Of a DNA stretch of 5,645 nt, positions 5,578 to 5,645 are shown piece after piece. The stretch lies in NCBI GenBank assembly GCA_000406005.1, contig ASZN01000154.1, forward strand, positions 1 to 5,645, read 5' to 3'. Origin of the DNA: Candidatus Poribacteria bacterium WGA-3G (lineage in GTDB: Bacteria; Poribacteria; WGA-4E; WGA-3G). The position numbers and the translations under genes are program-made. The notes beneath the pieces were generated by a model. It worked only from the letters and a program-made list of their open reading frames with translations, was not told the origin of the DNA and did not search any database. Position 1 is the first letter of the stretch, and each line of letters begins with the position of its first letter.

Positions 5578-5645
5578 AGCAGTGATTATCAAGGTTCTTT
5601 CGGTGTTATTGTATGAAAATGCGTTATGAAGTCTGTAAGTGTCTG
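5578..5645. other. Sequence beyond truncated hsdS, possible start of another gene
   Basis: The last 68 bases do not read as HsdS in any frame. An ATG at 5613 opens a frame (MKMRYEVCKCL) that runs off the window, but no Shine-Dalgarno lies at a suitable distance: the nearest AAGG is at 5591. It could be the edge of an inserted element, a new gene or non-coding sequence, and the window is too short to tell. Confidence 0.2.

Overview
This is a defence-island-like stretch of a bacterial genome. Four recognisable genes lie on the plus strand and one small unrecognised gene on the minus strand. Clear Shine-Dalgarno motifs, sigma70-like promoters and a TTG start show it is bacterial. The species cannot be read from the window. 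The mosaic R-M/FRG/TPR content would fit an environmental bacterium such as a Poribacteria-, planctomycete- or cyanobacteria-type genome, but that is a guess. Composition is uneven. Hand counts on sample lines give about 27% GC upstream (301-420), about 39% in the FRG/TPR genes, about 50% in the methylase gene, about 35% in the first target-recognition domain of hsdS and about 52% in its central part.

Layout. Bases 19-100 hold a short array of hairpin-forming repeats with a 34-base period. A 51-codon gene with a strong ribosome binding site runs on the minus strand (244 to 89), and its stop codon lies inside a perfect 18-bp palindrome. A 22-bp operator-like palindrome lies upstream of it (286-307). 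Then comes AT-rich sequence without a convincing gene, ending in a candidate promoter (547-575). From 741 a gene encodes an N-terminal winged-helix domain and an FRG domain. Its last 25 codons overlap, in another frame, the start of a run of tetratricopeptide (TPR) repeats that continues to 2410. The repeat phasing says these two reading frames were one gene, broken by a net loss of one base near 1743-1753. A 16-bp tandem duplication (2391-2422) makes the TPR stop codon.

After a good promoter (2511-2540) comes a 703-codon gene fusing an HsdR-type PD-(D/E)XK nuclease domain to an HsdM-type adenine methyltransferase. It is followed four bases later by hsdS, which encodes the DNA-specificity subunit. 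No motor (helicase) subunit is visible. This architecture resembles the BcgI-type (type IIB) restriction-modification enzymes, in which nuclease and methylase share one chain and specificity comes from a separate S subunit. The hsdS gene stops after one complete target-recognition domain and the very start of the second, so it is truncated or a half-S form.

How they may work together (inference): the nuclease-methylase and S subunit would form one complex that methylates self DNA and cuts unmodified DNA. The wHTH-FRG-TPR protein is a plausible accessory or independent defence factor, but its present reading frame is broken. Both the FRG-TPR gene and hsdS look damaged or rearranged, so the locus may be decaying or may be undergoing specificity exchange.
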